NCBI RefSeq assembly: GCF_004799515.1
Contig: NZ_SSMX01000028.1
Coordinates: 1-42,063 of the forward strand
DNA from: Phenylobacterium sp.
GTDB taxonomy: Bacteria > Pseudomonadota > Alphaproteobacteria > Caulobacterales > Caulobacteraceae
Direction of reading: 5' to 3'
Length of the DNA: 42,063 nucleotides
The translations under genes were made by a program, and so were the position numbers. Under the pieces are notes generated by a model, which was not told the origin of the DNA, ran no database searches, and saw nothing but the letters and a program-made list of their open reading frames with translations. The first letter of the stretch is position 1. Every line of letters begins with the position of its first letter. Below, one piece after another: positions 1 through 8,059 of the stretch.

Positions 1-626
1 TGGCCGGTGTAGTTGGCGGCGTGAGTCCACCAGGGGGTGTCGACGGCCCAGGGCATGATGGTGCCGACCTTGATCTCCGTGTCGCCCGCGAGCTTCAGCT
101 CCTCGTTGAGGCTGCGGCTGAGGCTGAGCACGCCGGCCTTGGTCGCGGCGTAGGTGTTCTGCAGGGCGAGCGGGGTCTCGCTGTCCACCGAGCCGGTGTT
201 GATCAAGGTGCCGTAGCCCTGGCTGCGGAACTGCCGCAGCGCCGCGTGCGCGCCGAAGATCAGACCCTTGAGGTTCACATCCACCACCCGCGCGTGGTCT
301 TCGATCGGAATGTCCCAGAAGTAGCCCAGGGCGCCGATCCCGACATTGTTGATCCAGACATCGATCCGCCCGAACTGCGCCACCGCGGCCGCGGCCAGGG
401 CGCTCACCGCGGCGGGGTCGCTGACCTCGGTCTCGATGGCCAGCGCCGCGCCACCGGAGCCCTCGATCTCGCTGACCACTTCATCGAGCAGCGCTTTTCG
501 GCGCGCCGCGACGACGACTTTCGCACCCTCGGCGCCAAGCTTCAGGGCCGTGCCGCGCCCGAAGCCGCTGGACGCCCCAACGATCACAACAACGAGGTCT
601 TTCAGGCTCTTGGGGCGGTCGGTCAT
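1..626 (-). CDS. SDR family NAD(P)-dependent oxidoreductase (3' end outside window)
   Basis: Short-chain dehydrogenase/reductase; 208 residues are visible before the left edge cuts off the C-terminus. The Rossmann glycine motif GASSGFG is at residues 17-23, the NNVG-type motif near 93-96, and the catalytic Ser146, Tyr159 and Lys163 (YAATK) are all present, so this is probably an active cytosolic oxidoreductase. The substrate cannot be told. Two in-frame ATGs lie close together (632 and 626). A GGAG sits 8 nt before the 626 ATG but only 2 nt before the other, so 626 is preferred. It is divergent from the DksA-like gene at 748. Confidence 0.9.
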   Translation of the reverse strand, partial: MTDRPKSLKDLVVVIVGASSGFGRGTALKLGAEGAKVVVAARRKALLDEVVSEIEGSGGAALAIETEVSDPAAVSALAAAAVAQFGRIDVWINNVGIGALGYFWDIPIEDHARVVDVNLKGLIFGAHAALRQFRSQGYGTLINTGSVDSETPLALQNTYAATKAGVLSLSRSLNEELKLAGDTEIKVGTIMPWAVDTPWWTHAANYTG

Positions 627-747
627 TCGCATTTCTCCAGCAAGGAAACTGGAACCGCCTAAGGCCGACTTGGTTCAGTCAGCTCAGCTTGCAATGACGC
701 CGGTGTCCTTATCTCAGGCGTCCCGACAGACCGCCAACGGAGACGAC

Positions 748-1011
748 ATGGCTACCGGCTGGGCGCACGAAGGCGCCGTCCTGGATCAGATCGAAGACAC
801 CATCACCGATGGCGTTCTGACCGCCCGCGCCCGCCTGCCCATGGGCGAAGGCGCTGAGCACTGCGTGGAGTGCGGCGAGGACATCCCAGAGGCCCGTCGC
901 AAGGCCCTGCCTGGTGCGCGGACGTGTGTCAGCTGCCAGTCCGGCCGCGATAGCCGCATCGTCCTGGTCGGCATCAACCGCCGCGGCAGCAAGGACAGCC
1001 AGCTGCGCTGA
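748..1011 (+). CDS. DksA/TraR family C4 zinc-finger protein
   Basis: An 87-residue protein of the short DksA/TraR (YbiI-like) family. A C4 zinc finger is formed by Cys39, Cys42, Cys60 and Cys63, preceded by a short helix. Family members bind in the RNA polymerase secondary channel and modulate transcription in stress, but the short forms lack most of the DksA coiled coil, so the exact role is uncertain. The start is the ATG behind GGAG at about 7 nt. The longer upstream extension of this frame is antisense to the SDR gene and is not coding. Confidence 0.85.
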   Translation: MATGWAHEGAVLDQIEDTITDGVLTARARLPMGEGAEHCVECGEDIPEARRKALPGARTCVSCQSGRDSRIVLVGINRRGSKDSQLR

Positions 1012-1066
1012 CGGCCTTCAGCGGGCCTCGAACGACGCCCCCTCACAAGAGACAAGGAAGCAGAAC

Positions 1067-1372
1067 ATGGAGCCGATGAAGCCCATGGCGCCGATGAAGC
1101 CGATGGAGCCGCTGAAGTTCGATCCGCCCTGGTGGCCGGAAGAGCTCGGCCAGGCTGCTTCAAGCGGCGCCCAGAACGGGTGGCGATACGCCTTCTTCCC
1201 CGAAAAGCGCCGCCTGCTCATCGAGCAGGACGGCAAGAAGGCCGTGTACGACAGCGCCGATCACCAGATTTCGGGCGTCGCCCAGCAATCGGGCGGTTCG
1301 TCATCGCTGGTGTTCACCAGCCTATCTGGCCCGGTGTCGCTCGACAGCCTGCGTCGCGCTGAGAGCCGCTAA
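1067..1372 (+). CDS. Conserved hypothetical protein with KPM-rich N-terminus
   Basis: A 101-residue protein I cannot assign. It begins with repeated Pro-Met-(Lys/Ala/Glu) units (residues 1-18), then a compact soluble part with aromatic residues (DPPWWPEE, YAFFPEKRRLLIEQDG) that looks like a small beta domain. No signal peptide or membrane segment is visible. An AGGAAG ribosome binding site sits 6-8 nt before the ATG. It follows the DksA-like gene by 55 nt and may be co-transcribed with it. Confidence 0.65.
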   Translation: MEPMKPMAPMKPMEPLKFDPPWWPEELGQAASSGAQNGWRYAFFPEKRRLLIEQDGKKAVYDSADHQISGVAQQSGGSSSLVFTSLSGPVSLDSLRRAESR

Positions 1373-1384
1373 CGCGACGTCTCC

Positions 1385-2068
1385 TTATTCAGGGCCCGGC
1401 CCTTGGGCCGCCATCCACTGAGCGGCCGTCGTGAGCATTGCGGTCAGGACCTCGGGGTCCTTACGGCCCGTGCGCGCCGGGACATGGAAGGCGTGGTCGG
1501 CATCGTCGATCAGATCCAACGTGGCGCGATCATTGAGCCCTGCCAGCGTCTGGCGAAGGAGATCGAGCTGGGCGAGCGCATCGTTCGAGCCCTGCACGAA
1601 GAGCATGGGGACACCGACATCCGCCAGATGCTCCGCGCGCGTCACCGAGGGTTTGCCGGCGGGATGCAGCGGGAAGGCGAAGAAGACCAAGCCCCTGACG
1701 CCGGCCAGCGGCGCGAGGGCTTGAGCCTGTGAGGTCATGCGGCCGCCGAAGGATCGGCCACCGGCAAAGAGCGGCGCACCCTCAGCCCGGTTGCGCGCCT
1801 CTGCGACAGCCGCCCGAACGGCTGCATGGGCGATCGCCGGCCCGTCGGGGCGCCTGCCGCCCTTTTCCATGTAGGGGAACTGGTAGCGCAGGGTCGCAAC
1901 GCCGAGGGCCTCGAGCCCGTCGGCGATCGCCACCATGGACCGGTGGGTCATCCCAGCCCCGGCCCCATGCGCCAAGACCAGGCAGGCCGACGGCGCGACC
2001 GGCGTCTGCCAGAGGGCCGAGACCTCGCCGGCCCCGGAAACCTCGATCGCCAAGGGCGTTGTGCTCAT
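1385..2068 (-). CDS. Alpha/beta hydrolase (KANL3/TEX30-like)
   Basis: A 227-residue alpha/beta hydrolase of the TEX30/KANL3-like group. The oxyanion region HGAGAGM is at 34-40. The nucleophile elbow GRSFGG places the catalytic Ser at 106; Asp163 (GSNDAL) and His192 (DDADHAFH) complete a plausible triad. No signal peptide is seen, so it is cytosolic. The substrate is unknown; relatives are esterase- or dienelactone-hydrolase-like. It is the last gene of a leftward run with the small membrane protein (32 nt upstream) and the DUF3008 gene. Confidence 0.85.
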   Translation of the reverse strand: MSTTPLAIEVSGAGEVSALWQTPVAPSACLVLAHGAGAGMTHRSMVAIADGLEALGVATLRYQFPYMEKGGRRPDGPAIAHAAVRAAVAEARNRAEGAPLFAGGRSFGGRMTSQAQALAPLAGVRGLVFFAFPLHPAGKPSVTRAEHLADVGVPMLFVQGSNDALAQLDLLRQTLAGLNDRATLDLIDDADHAFHVPARTGRKDPEVLTAMLTTAAQWMAAQGPGPE

Positions 2069-2100
2069 GTGCGCGATGATCCCGTCAGGCTTGGCCGCCG

Positions 2101-2349
2101 CTAGCTTCGCTGACGAACCGCGCCGGGCGCAAGGCTGACCGCGTCCGCAGCGGACGCCGTTTCGCGCCGCTTCTCGATTTCATACGACAGCCAACGCAGG
2201 CCCATGCCCGCGACGGACGTCGCCATGCCGGCGAAGAGCGCCGGCAGCAGGCCGGCCTTCTCCGCGCCCGGATAGGCGGCGACGCCGAGCAGGGCGACGC
2301 TCGCGCAAGACACGACATACCCGATCGTCTTGATGACCTCAGGCCGCAT
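2101..2349 (-). CDS. Small inner-membrane protein, hypothetical
   Basis: An 82-residue protein with two hydrophobic helices, about residues 8-27 and 34-52, and a charged C-terminal tail (EIEKRRE). I do not recognise the family. A strong purine-rich site (GGAGGGGAG) precedes the ATG. It lies between the DUF3008 and hydrolase genes on the same strand, consistent with a small stress-type operon; that role is inference only. Confidence 0.6.
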   Translation of the reverse strand: MRPEVIKTIGYVVSCASVALLGVAAYPGAEKAGLLPALFAGMATSVAGMGLRWLSYEIEKRRETASAADAVSLAPGAVRQRS

Positions 2350-2388
2350 GCTCCCCTCCGAGGTTTGCGGGCTCTCCTGGCCCGCCCA

Positions 2389-2574
2389 CTATTTCTTGAC
2401 GTGTTCCGGCTTGCCCTTGCGCTTGGTGTGGGCGAACTCCTCGAGCTGCTTTTCGCTCATGGACTCCGCCATTTGCTTGGACGCGCCCTTGAGCTCGCTC
2501 TTGGGCGTGTCGCCACGCTTGGCGGACAGGGCCGCGCCGGCGGCCTTCTGCTGGGCGGCGGATTTGGCGGGCAT
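2389..2574 (-). CDS. DUF3008 family protein
   Basis: A 61-residue basic protein starting MPAKSAAQQ and ending in an FAHTKRKGKPEHV-type tail, both hallmarks of DUF3008. It is highly charged and probably largely disordered or helical. The family is common in proteobacteria; its biochemical role is unknown, though members are often linked to general stress. A strong TAGGAGG site lies 6 nt before the ATG. It is likely co-transcribed with the downstream membrane protein. Confidence 0.85.
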   Translation of the reverse strand: MPAKSAAQQKAAGAALSAKRGDTPKSELKGASKQMAESMSEKQLEEFAHTKRKGKPEHVKK

Positions 2575-2750
2575 GAAAACCTCCTATGGCTGACGATTTT
2601 CGATCAACGCCGAACCCTTCAGCGAGTTCAGCCGGGCCCTCCGCGCCGGTGAACTCCTCGCCGCAGAGGTGAAACGGATCGAGCCGACCAGGCGGCAACG
2701 CTCGCTGCTGGGACGAGGCCTGGTCGCGCCAGGACCGCCGCGCCACCTCG

Positions 2751-4004
2751 TTAGAGGATGATCGTCTCCGCCTCCTGGGTCAGCCGGTCGCAGACCTTGA
2801 AGTCACGCCGGCGGAAGGCCGCCGCCGCCGCCCGGCGCAGCAACAGGTGCGCGGCCGCCGGATAGCGCCGACGAAGCTTGGCCGCCCATAACTCGGCCTC
2901 CGACGCATCGACCTTGATGTCGGCTTCCCGCGCCTGGATCATCCGGCTGGCCTCCGGCAGGGCCGGCCAGGCCATCAGGAACTGCAAGCCCCGTTGGAAG
3001 TCGGCATGCTCGGCGGCATGGGCGAAGGCGCGGCCTTCGGCCTCCACGTCGTCAAAACCCGTGAGGCGTGTCGTGAAATCCCGCGCGCGGCTGGCGTCCA
3101 GCGTGCGCTCGAAGGAGGCCCACCGTACAGCCTGGGCGGCTTCGGTGTCGCCGGCCCGCTCCAGGTAGTCGATCCAGGCCGTTTCCCAATCGAAGTCCGG
3201 CGCGGGAAGACGACCCGTCCGGCCGGGTGTCGGAGCCGCGCGGCGCAGCACATCGCCCGCCGCCTCCACCTGACCTGCGGCCATGTAGCGCCGAGCCAGC
3301 TCGACCGAAATCGCGGGCGTGGCCAAGGCCTCCGCCGGGTAGGTTTCCCGGAACGCTTCCACGTCGCCGGCGGCGTCGGCCAGATGCCGCATCACTGTCA
3401 GCCAGCCCGCTGCCCGCTCTTGGCGCGCCCGCCCCAGCTCAAGGGCGATCAGCGCCACGGCCCGGGGGACGGGCTCCAGGGTCGCTGGCAGCCAGTCGGC
3501 CCAGGTCTGCGGTCGCGCAGCGATAGCCTCCACCAGCCGATCGGCGGCCATTCGCGGATCATGGGCAGCCAGCAGCCGACCAAGGTCGCCCGCAGCATGG
3601 AGGTAGACCGCCGCCATCGCGTCATCGCGGCCGTGAAAGCGGCGTGCGACCGGCGTCGATGTCTCCAGGAACTGCCACAGCCGCTCAAGCGCCGCGCTGC
3701 GGTCGAGGCCGGCGAGGCGCTCGGCGATCAGCCCGCGCAAGGCGTCGAGGTCGCGGATCACGGCGGGTTTCTGCCGCCAGGTCACCTGGCCGCGACTGGT
3801 CTCCAGGGTCGCCAGGCGCTTGTCGACCTGCGGGACCAGGTGCTCAGCACCCTGCTCGGCGGCGACCTCCATGCGTAGGCGCCGCTTCAGGTCGGGCCGG
3901 GTGTCGGCGACGCCCAGCAGGATGTCGGCGAGCCGGTCCGCGCCGAGCCCCGCGAGGTTCTCGCGTTTGAGGGTCTTTCGGCTGGCGACGGAGGGTCGCT
4001 TCAT
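2751..4004 (-). CDS. DUF6880 family protein
   Basis: A 417-residue soluble, almost all-helical protein. The N-terminal block (about 10-75; LKRENLAGLGADRLADILLG) matches DUF6880 proteins of alphaproteobacteria. The rest is built of alanine/leucine/arginine-rich helical pairs resembling TPR or HEAT repeats (for example RYMAAGQVEAAGDVLRRA and YLERAGDTEAAQAVRW). No catalytic motif is visible, so a scaffold or protein-interaction role is likely. No convincing ribosome binding site precedes the start. It is divergent from the aldo/keto reductase at 4144, with 139 bp between them. Confidence 0.75.
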   Translation of the reverse strand: MKRPSVASRKTLKRENLAGLGADRLADILLGVADTRPDLKRRLRMEVAAEQGAEHLVPQVDKRLATLETSRGQVTWRQKPAVIRDLDALRGLIAERLAGLDRSAALERLWQFLETSTPVARRFHGRDDAMAAVYLHAAGDLGRLLAAHDPRMAADRLVEAIAARPQTWADWLPATLEPVPRAVALIALELGRARQERAAGWLTVMRHLADAAGDVEAFRETYPAEALATPAISVELARRYMAAGQVEAAGDVLRRAAPTPGRTGRLPAPDFDWETAWIDYLERAGDTEAAQAVRWASFERTLDASRARDFTTRLTGFDDVEAEGRAFAHAAEHADFQRGLQFLMAWPALPEASRMIQAREADIKVDASEAELWAAKLRRRYPAAAHLLLRRAAAAAFRRRDFKVCDRLTQEAETIIL

Positions 4005-4143
4005 CGGTCCAAGCTGCGCTGCATCAGCGGATCAACGCTTGTTCGGCCGCGCCGTTCAGCCGACGCCTCGCCTCGTGGGCCAGTTGCGGCTCGGCGGGCG
4101 TGACGGCTGGCGGGGCCGCCGGGGCCCGGGTAAGCGTGGGCGA

Positions 4144-4977
4144 ATGGTGCGATCAGTGACTCTTCCAGATCAGACGGCGGCCCCCGCGCTCGGCCAAGGC
4201 ACGTGGCGCCTGGGGGAAGACCCGCGGTCGCGTCAGCAGGAGATCACCGCCCTGCGCGCCGGCGTCGAGCTCGGCATGAGCTTGATCGACACCGCTGAGA
4301 TGTATGGCGACGGGGCCGCCGAGACCCTGCTTGGCGAAGCCTTCGCCGGCGCTCGCGACCAGATCTTCCTGGTCAGCAAGGTCTATCCCCAGAACGCGGG
4401 CCGCGGACGTATCGAACGCGCCTGCGAGGCAAGCCTGCAACGTCTGAAGACCGATCACCTCGACCTCTACCTGCTCCATTGGCGAGGGCAGGTCCCGCTC
4501 GCCGAGACCATCGAGGGCATGGACGCCTTGATGCGGGCTGGGAAGATCCGGCGATGGGGGGTCAGCAATTTCGACGCCGGCGATATGGACCAACTCGTCC
4601 GAGCCGGCGGCGAGTCCTGCGCCACCAATCAGGTCCTCTACAACGTCACGGAGCGGGGCGCCGAGTTCGACCTGCTGCCTCAGCTGCGCAAACGCGCCAT
4701 TCCGACCATGGCCTATAGCCCGGTCGGACAGGGTCGTCTGCCGCAGTCCCCTGCCCTCTCGGCGGTCGCCAAACGGCACGGCGTGACGCCCTCCCAAGTC
4801 GCGCTCGCCTGGGTGCTTCGCGATCCGACGGTCATCGCGATCCCGAAGGCTGCGGACGTGGCGCACGTCGAGGCCAACCGCCGGGCCCTGGATTTGATGC
4901 TTACGGCCGAAGATCTCGCGGCGATCGACGCGGAGTTCGCGCCCCCTACGCGCAAGACCCGTCTGGCGATGCTCTGA
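4144..4977 (+). CDS. Aldo/keto reductase
   Basis: A 277-residue NADPH-dependent aldo/keto reductase with a TIM-barrel fold. The catalytic tetrad is complete: Asp49 and Tyr54 (DTAEMYGDG), Lys79 (LVSKVYP) and His112 (LLHWRG). The cofactor phosphate-binding segment IAIPKAADVAHVEAN lies near the C-terminus. The natural substrate is unknown. The frame is open further upstream, but that part is antisense to the DUF6880 gene; homology begins at the ATG chosen here (a GTG follows directly). Its last 32 nt overlap the convergent gene ending at 4946. Confidence 0.9.
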   Translation: MVRSVTLPDQTAAPALGQGTWRLGEDPRSRQQEITALRAGVELGMSLIDTAEMYGDGAAETLLGEAFAGARDQIFLVSKVYPQNAGRGRIERACEASLQRLKTDHLDLYLLHWRGQVPLAETIEGMDALMRAGKIRRWGVSNFDAGDMDQLVRAGGESCATNQVLYNVTERGAEFDLLPQLRKRAIPTMAYSPVGQGRLPQSPALSAVAKRHGVTPSQVALAWVLRDPTVIAIPKAADVAHVEANRRALDLMLTAEDLAAIDAEFAPPTRKTRLAML

Positions 4978-5368
4978 CGCTATCAGCGCCGCCCTCAGGC
5001 CCGGCGGACCGATACCACGCCGCGTAGGCCGTCGTGCGCGCCATCCGCCTGGTGAGGTCCGGCGCACCATCCAGCCACCACACGGGCCCGCGTTCGCCCA
5101 AGCCGACCTTGGCTGCCTCAACCCTGGACCCGGCATCCGCCAGAGCCGGGTGGTCGGCACGCCGGCGCGCAGCTCCAACATCCCGCCGCGCCGTCATGAG
5201 TTCGTGCACCAGCCGGGCGCGCGCCTCCGGGGCCAGACCTGGGTTGCTTGCCCGCCAAAGACGGCCGCGGACGACGATGTATCGCCCGTCCGGCGTAAGC
5301 AGCGGCGGTCTCGCCTCGGCCTTTCGGCGGGACGCCGCGGACCCGTGATCAGGCGGGGATCGGCTCAA
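4946..5368 (-). CDS. Conserved hypothetical protein coupled to LOV kinase
   Basis: A 140-residue soluble protein that I recognise only as a conserved alphaproteobacterial hypothetical. It has a Pro-Leu-Leu-Thr-Pro-Asp-Gly-Arg-Tyr segment near residue 22, then GRLWRASNPGLA, an Arg/Ala-rich helix and a C-terminal YAAWYR element. Its start lies 20 nt inside the 3' end of the LOV-histidine kinase gene, so translation is probably coupled and the two are one transcript. Its 3' end overlaps the convergent aldo/keto reductase gene. No function can be assigned. Confidence 0.65.
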   Translation of the reverse strand: MSRSPPDHGSAASRRKAEARPPLLTPDGRYIVVRGRLWRASNPGLAPEARARLVHELMTARRDVGAARRRADHPALADAGSRVEAAKVGLGERGPVWWLDGAPDLTRRMARTTAYAAWYRSAGPEGGADSVRASPDGSCA

Positions 5369-6407
5369 AGGTCCCCGGCGCCGTCATCTTTATGGTGAGG
5401 CCCTGATCGACCCAGGCGCGCTGGACGTGACCGCGCAATTGCCGCTCGACCATGCCCGCGATCATCGCTGTCCCGAAGCCTTTCCGAGGCTCTGCGGGCG
5501 GAGCCGGGCCGCCAACCTCGCGCCAGCTGAGCTCGAAGGCGCCATATTCGGGGCCACGCGCCCACCGCACCTCGACACTGCCGCCGGGCACCGAAAGCGC
5601 GCCATGATTGACGGCGTTGTCGACCAGCTCGTGGATGACCAGGGCGACGGGCTGCACGGCGATCGCTGACACCATCAGTTCAGGGCCATCCAAAGCGATG
5701 CGCTCTGCACGACCTCGCTCAATTTGCTGGCGGATGATCTCCTCCAGGCTGACCTCCTGCCAGCCCCGTTCGGCCAGGAGAGAATGGGCGCGGGCCAACA
5801 CCTCCACCCGCTCCTGGATGGCGCGGGCATAGCGGACAGGCTCATCCGAACGGCTCAGGCGGACGATACCGCCGACCACAGCCAGGACGTTTCTCGAGCG
5901 GTGATCGACCTCTTTCAGAAGCCGGTGCTCGGCCGCTTCCAGGCTTTGAACCTTGCGCAGCTCGGTGACGTCGATCTGGGAGCCGAACACATAAAGCAGC
6001 TTCCCGTCGTCGTCGTGCACCGGGCTGAGGCCAAGCTGGTTCCAGAAAGCCGAGCCGTCCTTGCGATAGTTGAGAATTTCGACTTCGATCTCCCGCTCCT
6101 CCCGCATGGCCTCGCGGATCGCGGAGATCGCCTCGGCGGAGGTGCCCTCGCCTTGCAGGAAGCGGCAGTTGCGACCGATCACCTCGTCGGCGCTGTAGCC
6201 CGTCAACTTAAGGAACGCCCGGTTCGCCAGGACGATGGGACTGTCCGGCTGGCGGGGGTCGCAGACCACCATCGGCATGCGGGTACGCTCGACCGCCACA
6301 GCGGCCAGCGCGTTGCGATCCGCCAGAACTTGGGCCGCGGCGGCCGCGGGGCGGTCGCCGTGCAGGGAAGAAGAGTGTCGGGCGTCGTCGGCCAAGCGCT
6401 TACTCAC
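5349..6407 (-). CDS. LOV-domain HWE-family sensor histidine kinase
   Basis: A 352-residue soluble blue-light sensor kinase. A PAS/LOV domain covers about residues 40-150 and contains GRNCRFLQ, in which Cys81 is the residue that forms the flavin adduct; the flavin-contacting Asn113, Asn123 and Gln144 are also present. A J-helix-like linker leads to an HWE dimerization/phosphotransfer domain with EVDHRSRN (His169). The ATPase domain carries the family's signature HELVDNAVNHGALS and WREVGGP, and an FG-T-MI motif. There is no membrane segment. No response regulator is adjacent; HWE kinases often act on PhyR-type or single-domain regulators in the general stress response. The downstream hypothetical overlaps its stop. 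Confidence 0.93.
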   Translation of the reverse strand: MSKRLADDARHSSSLHGDRPAAAAAQVLADRNALAAVAVERTRMPMVVCDPRQPDSPIVLANRAFLKLTGYSADEVIGRNCRFLQGEGTSAEAISAIREAMREEREIEVEILNYRKDGSAFWNQLGLSPVHDDDGKLLYVFGSQIDVTELRKVQSLEAAEHRLLKEVDHRSRNVLAVVGGIVRLSRSDEPVRYARAIQERVEVLARAHSLLAERGWQEVSLEEIIRQQIERGRAERIALDGPELMVSAIAVQPVALVIHELVDNAVNHGALSVPGGSVEVRWARGPEYGAFELSWREVGGPAPPAEPRKGFGTAMIAGMVERQLRGHVQRAWVDQGLTIKMTAPGTFEPIPA

Positions 6408-6468
6408 TGAAACATCCGGAAGTTTTCAACGCGCGTTCGGTCGCCGGGTTCGCGCGCCGCCGCAGAAT

Positions 6469-7157
6469 CTAAGACCGTCTTGGGCGTGCTGGTCGCCCGC
6501 GACGGGCGCCAGGGGACGTCGGTTTGGCCGCCTCTGGCCGCGAGGGTCGCCGCGTCCCGACTTTTCCCCGCACGTCGATCCAAGTGGGCGCATGGTCGCT
6601 GGCGCCGTCGAGCCCTCGGACGTCGCGCGAAACTCCGGCTGTCCTAAGCCCCTCCGCCAGGGTCGGACTTAGCAGTAGGTGATCGAGCCGCATGCCACCG
6701 ATGACGCAGGTAGCCCCAGAACGTCCAAAGCGGACCCTCGGGCTGGAGGGTGCGCAGGGCATCGGTCCAACCCTGGTCCAGCAGCCGTTGAAATGCAGCG
6801 CGGCTCTGCGGCTGCAGGAGCGCGTTGTCCTGCTCGTGGTGTCCGGGCAAGATGTCGGCTTCGGTCGGGACCACATTGTAGTCGCCCGCCAGCACGACCG
6901 GAACGACCGCCGCCATGAGCTCTGCCGCGTAAGTGGTCAGGCGCTCGAACCAGGCCAGCTTATAGGCGAACTTTGGACCGGGCTGAGGATTGCCGTTGGG
7001 CAGGTAGATCGAGGCGATCAGCACGCCGTTCACGGCAGCCTCGATATAACGGGCCTGATCATCGGCCGGGTCGCCCGGTAGGGCGCGGCGTGTGAGCACC
7101 GGCGTGGCGCCACGGGCCAGGATCGCCACCCCATTCCAGGTGCGCTGGCCCCGCCAG
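6469..7157 (-). pseudogene. xthA: xth (exonuclease III) C-terminal half, frameshifted
   Basis: This is the C-terminal two thirds of exodeoxyribonuclease III. From the junction it reads WRGQRTWNGVAIL, then PGDPADDQARYIEAAVNG, LPNGNPQPGPKF and LAGDYNVVPTE. It then loses frame after WTFWGYLRHRW near 6700 and continues in another frame with GGMRLDHLLLSP and GASDHAPTWID. The N-terminal part is missing; upstream of WRG the sequence becomes an IS3-family orfB fragment, with a stop in the xth frame. The missing N-terminal half is at 20080-20253 in the same orientation. Exonuclease III removes abasic sites and 3' blocks. This copy cannot be functional. Confidence 0.88.
7149..7157. repeat. 9-bp direct repeat, left copy, at xth break
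   Basis: CCCCGCCAG occurs here at the point where the xth C-terminal half begins, and again at 20080-20088 where the N-terminal half ends. Joining the two halves through one copy gives an uninterrupted exonuclease III frame (GYGAVWRG followed by QRTWNGVA). It may be a target-site duplication or crossover microhomology. Confidence 0.7.
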
Positions 7158-7386
7158 GTCGCGTCGCCTGGTAGCGCAGGCTAGCTCGGTTGCTGTTCAG
7201 TATCCGTCACGCCCGGCGCTGGCTCATCTTGTAGGTCGCCTGCAGGTAAGCTGCAGCCTCCCGATGCGCGGCGGGCGTCACCATTTTTTCCGAGCAGATC
7301 CTTCAGCGCGACGTTGTCGAGCATGGCGTCGGCCAGCAGTCGCTTGAGCTTCGTGTTCTCGTCCTCCAGCGCCTTGATCCTCCCTC
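7158..7386 (-). mobile_element. IS3-family (IS407-like) element remnant: orfA end and orfB start
   Basis: The minus strand encodes the tail of an IS3-family OrfA: RIKALEDENTKLKRLLADAM, then LDNVALKDLLGK, the usual leucine-zipper end. In the overlapping frame follows the start of OrfB (MVTPAAHREAAAYLQATY, then KMSQRRA, a stop, and RASLRYQATRPG). A stop codon interrupts OrfB and everything beyond about 43 codons is gone. The left side is fused to the xth fragment inside OrfB, so this is not an intact IS end. The right side is cut by the next IS3-type element. It is dead DNA but marks the junction. Confidence 0.75.
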
Positions 7387-7393
7387 GTTTCAG

Positions 7394-8059
7394 TGGACAC
7401 CCATGCTAGCTTTTCGGAGCTGGAGAGGAGTGTCTGATGCGAGATGTGAAGCGCCGGGTTTTTCCGGAGTCGTTCAAGCGCGAAGCAGTGGACCGGGTGG
7501 CCAGCAGCGGCCTGTCGGCCGGCGCTGTGGCTCGCGAGCTCGGTCTGCACGAGACGGTGCTGCGACGTTGGATGTCTCAGTTTTCTCCGGCGCAGGCGAC
7601 GGGGACGCCGTGGCGCCCCAGTACGCAGGCGGCGGCCCCGTCGCCGTCTGACCTGGCCGCCGACAACGCCCGTCTGCGGCGCGAGAACGAGCGGCTGCGC
7701 ATGGAGCGCGACATCCTAAAAAAAGCCGCGCTCATCTTCGGAGCGGCCTCCCGATGAAGTTCGGGTTCGTCGATGAGCATCGAGCGGTCTGGCCGGTTCG
7801 GGTGATGTGCGCGGTCCTGGGTCTGTCGGCCAGCGGCTACTATGCGTGGCGCGTACGGCCCGAGAGCCCGCGCGCGGCCGCCAACCGGGCGCTGCTCGAC
7901 GACATCCGCCTGATCCACGCCGAGAGCAGCGGGACCTACGGATCGCCGCGGGTCCACGCCATCCTGCGCGGCCACGGCCGCAGGGTCGGGCGCTCACGGA
8001 TCGAGCGGCTGATGCGCCGCGCCGGCGTCCGGGGCCTGGCCGCCCTGCCGCGTCGGGCC
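7394..8059 (+). mobile_element. Second IS3-family element, truncated
   Basis: The likely left terminus is TGGACACC (7394-7401), a form seen at ends of IS3-family elements. It is followed by a complete orfA (7437-7757) and the first about 102 codons of orfB. The catalytic DDE half of OrfB and the right inverted repeat are missing, replaced at about 8060 by a relaxase gene fragment. The element cannot transpose by itself. Confidence 0.75.
7437..7757 (+). CDS. IS3-family transposase OrfA
   Basis: A 106-residue OrfA. It has an N-terminal helix-turn-helix (about 10-50; SGLSAGAVARELGLHETVLRRW) that would bind the terminal repeats, and a C-terminal leucine zipper (DNARLRRENERLRMERDILKKAA) for oligomerization with OrfB. 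It overlaps the orfB start by ATGA, the usual arrangement in which OrfAB is made by programmed -1 frameshifting. Because orfB is truncated, no active transposase can be made here. Confidence 0.9.
   Translation: MRDVKRRVFPESFKREAVDRVASSGLSAGAVARELGLHETVLRRWMSQFSPAQATGTPWRPSTQAAAPSPSDLAADNARLRRENERLRMERDILKKAALIFGAASR

Noticed and set aside
7278..7550. A 90-codon minus-strand frame ending in SARKKW
   Set aside because: It is a frame-shifted reading across the junction of two IS3 remnants; the real coding trace is the OrfA tail in the neighbouring frame.
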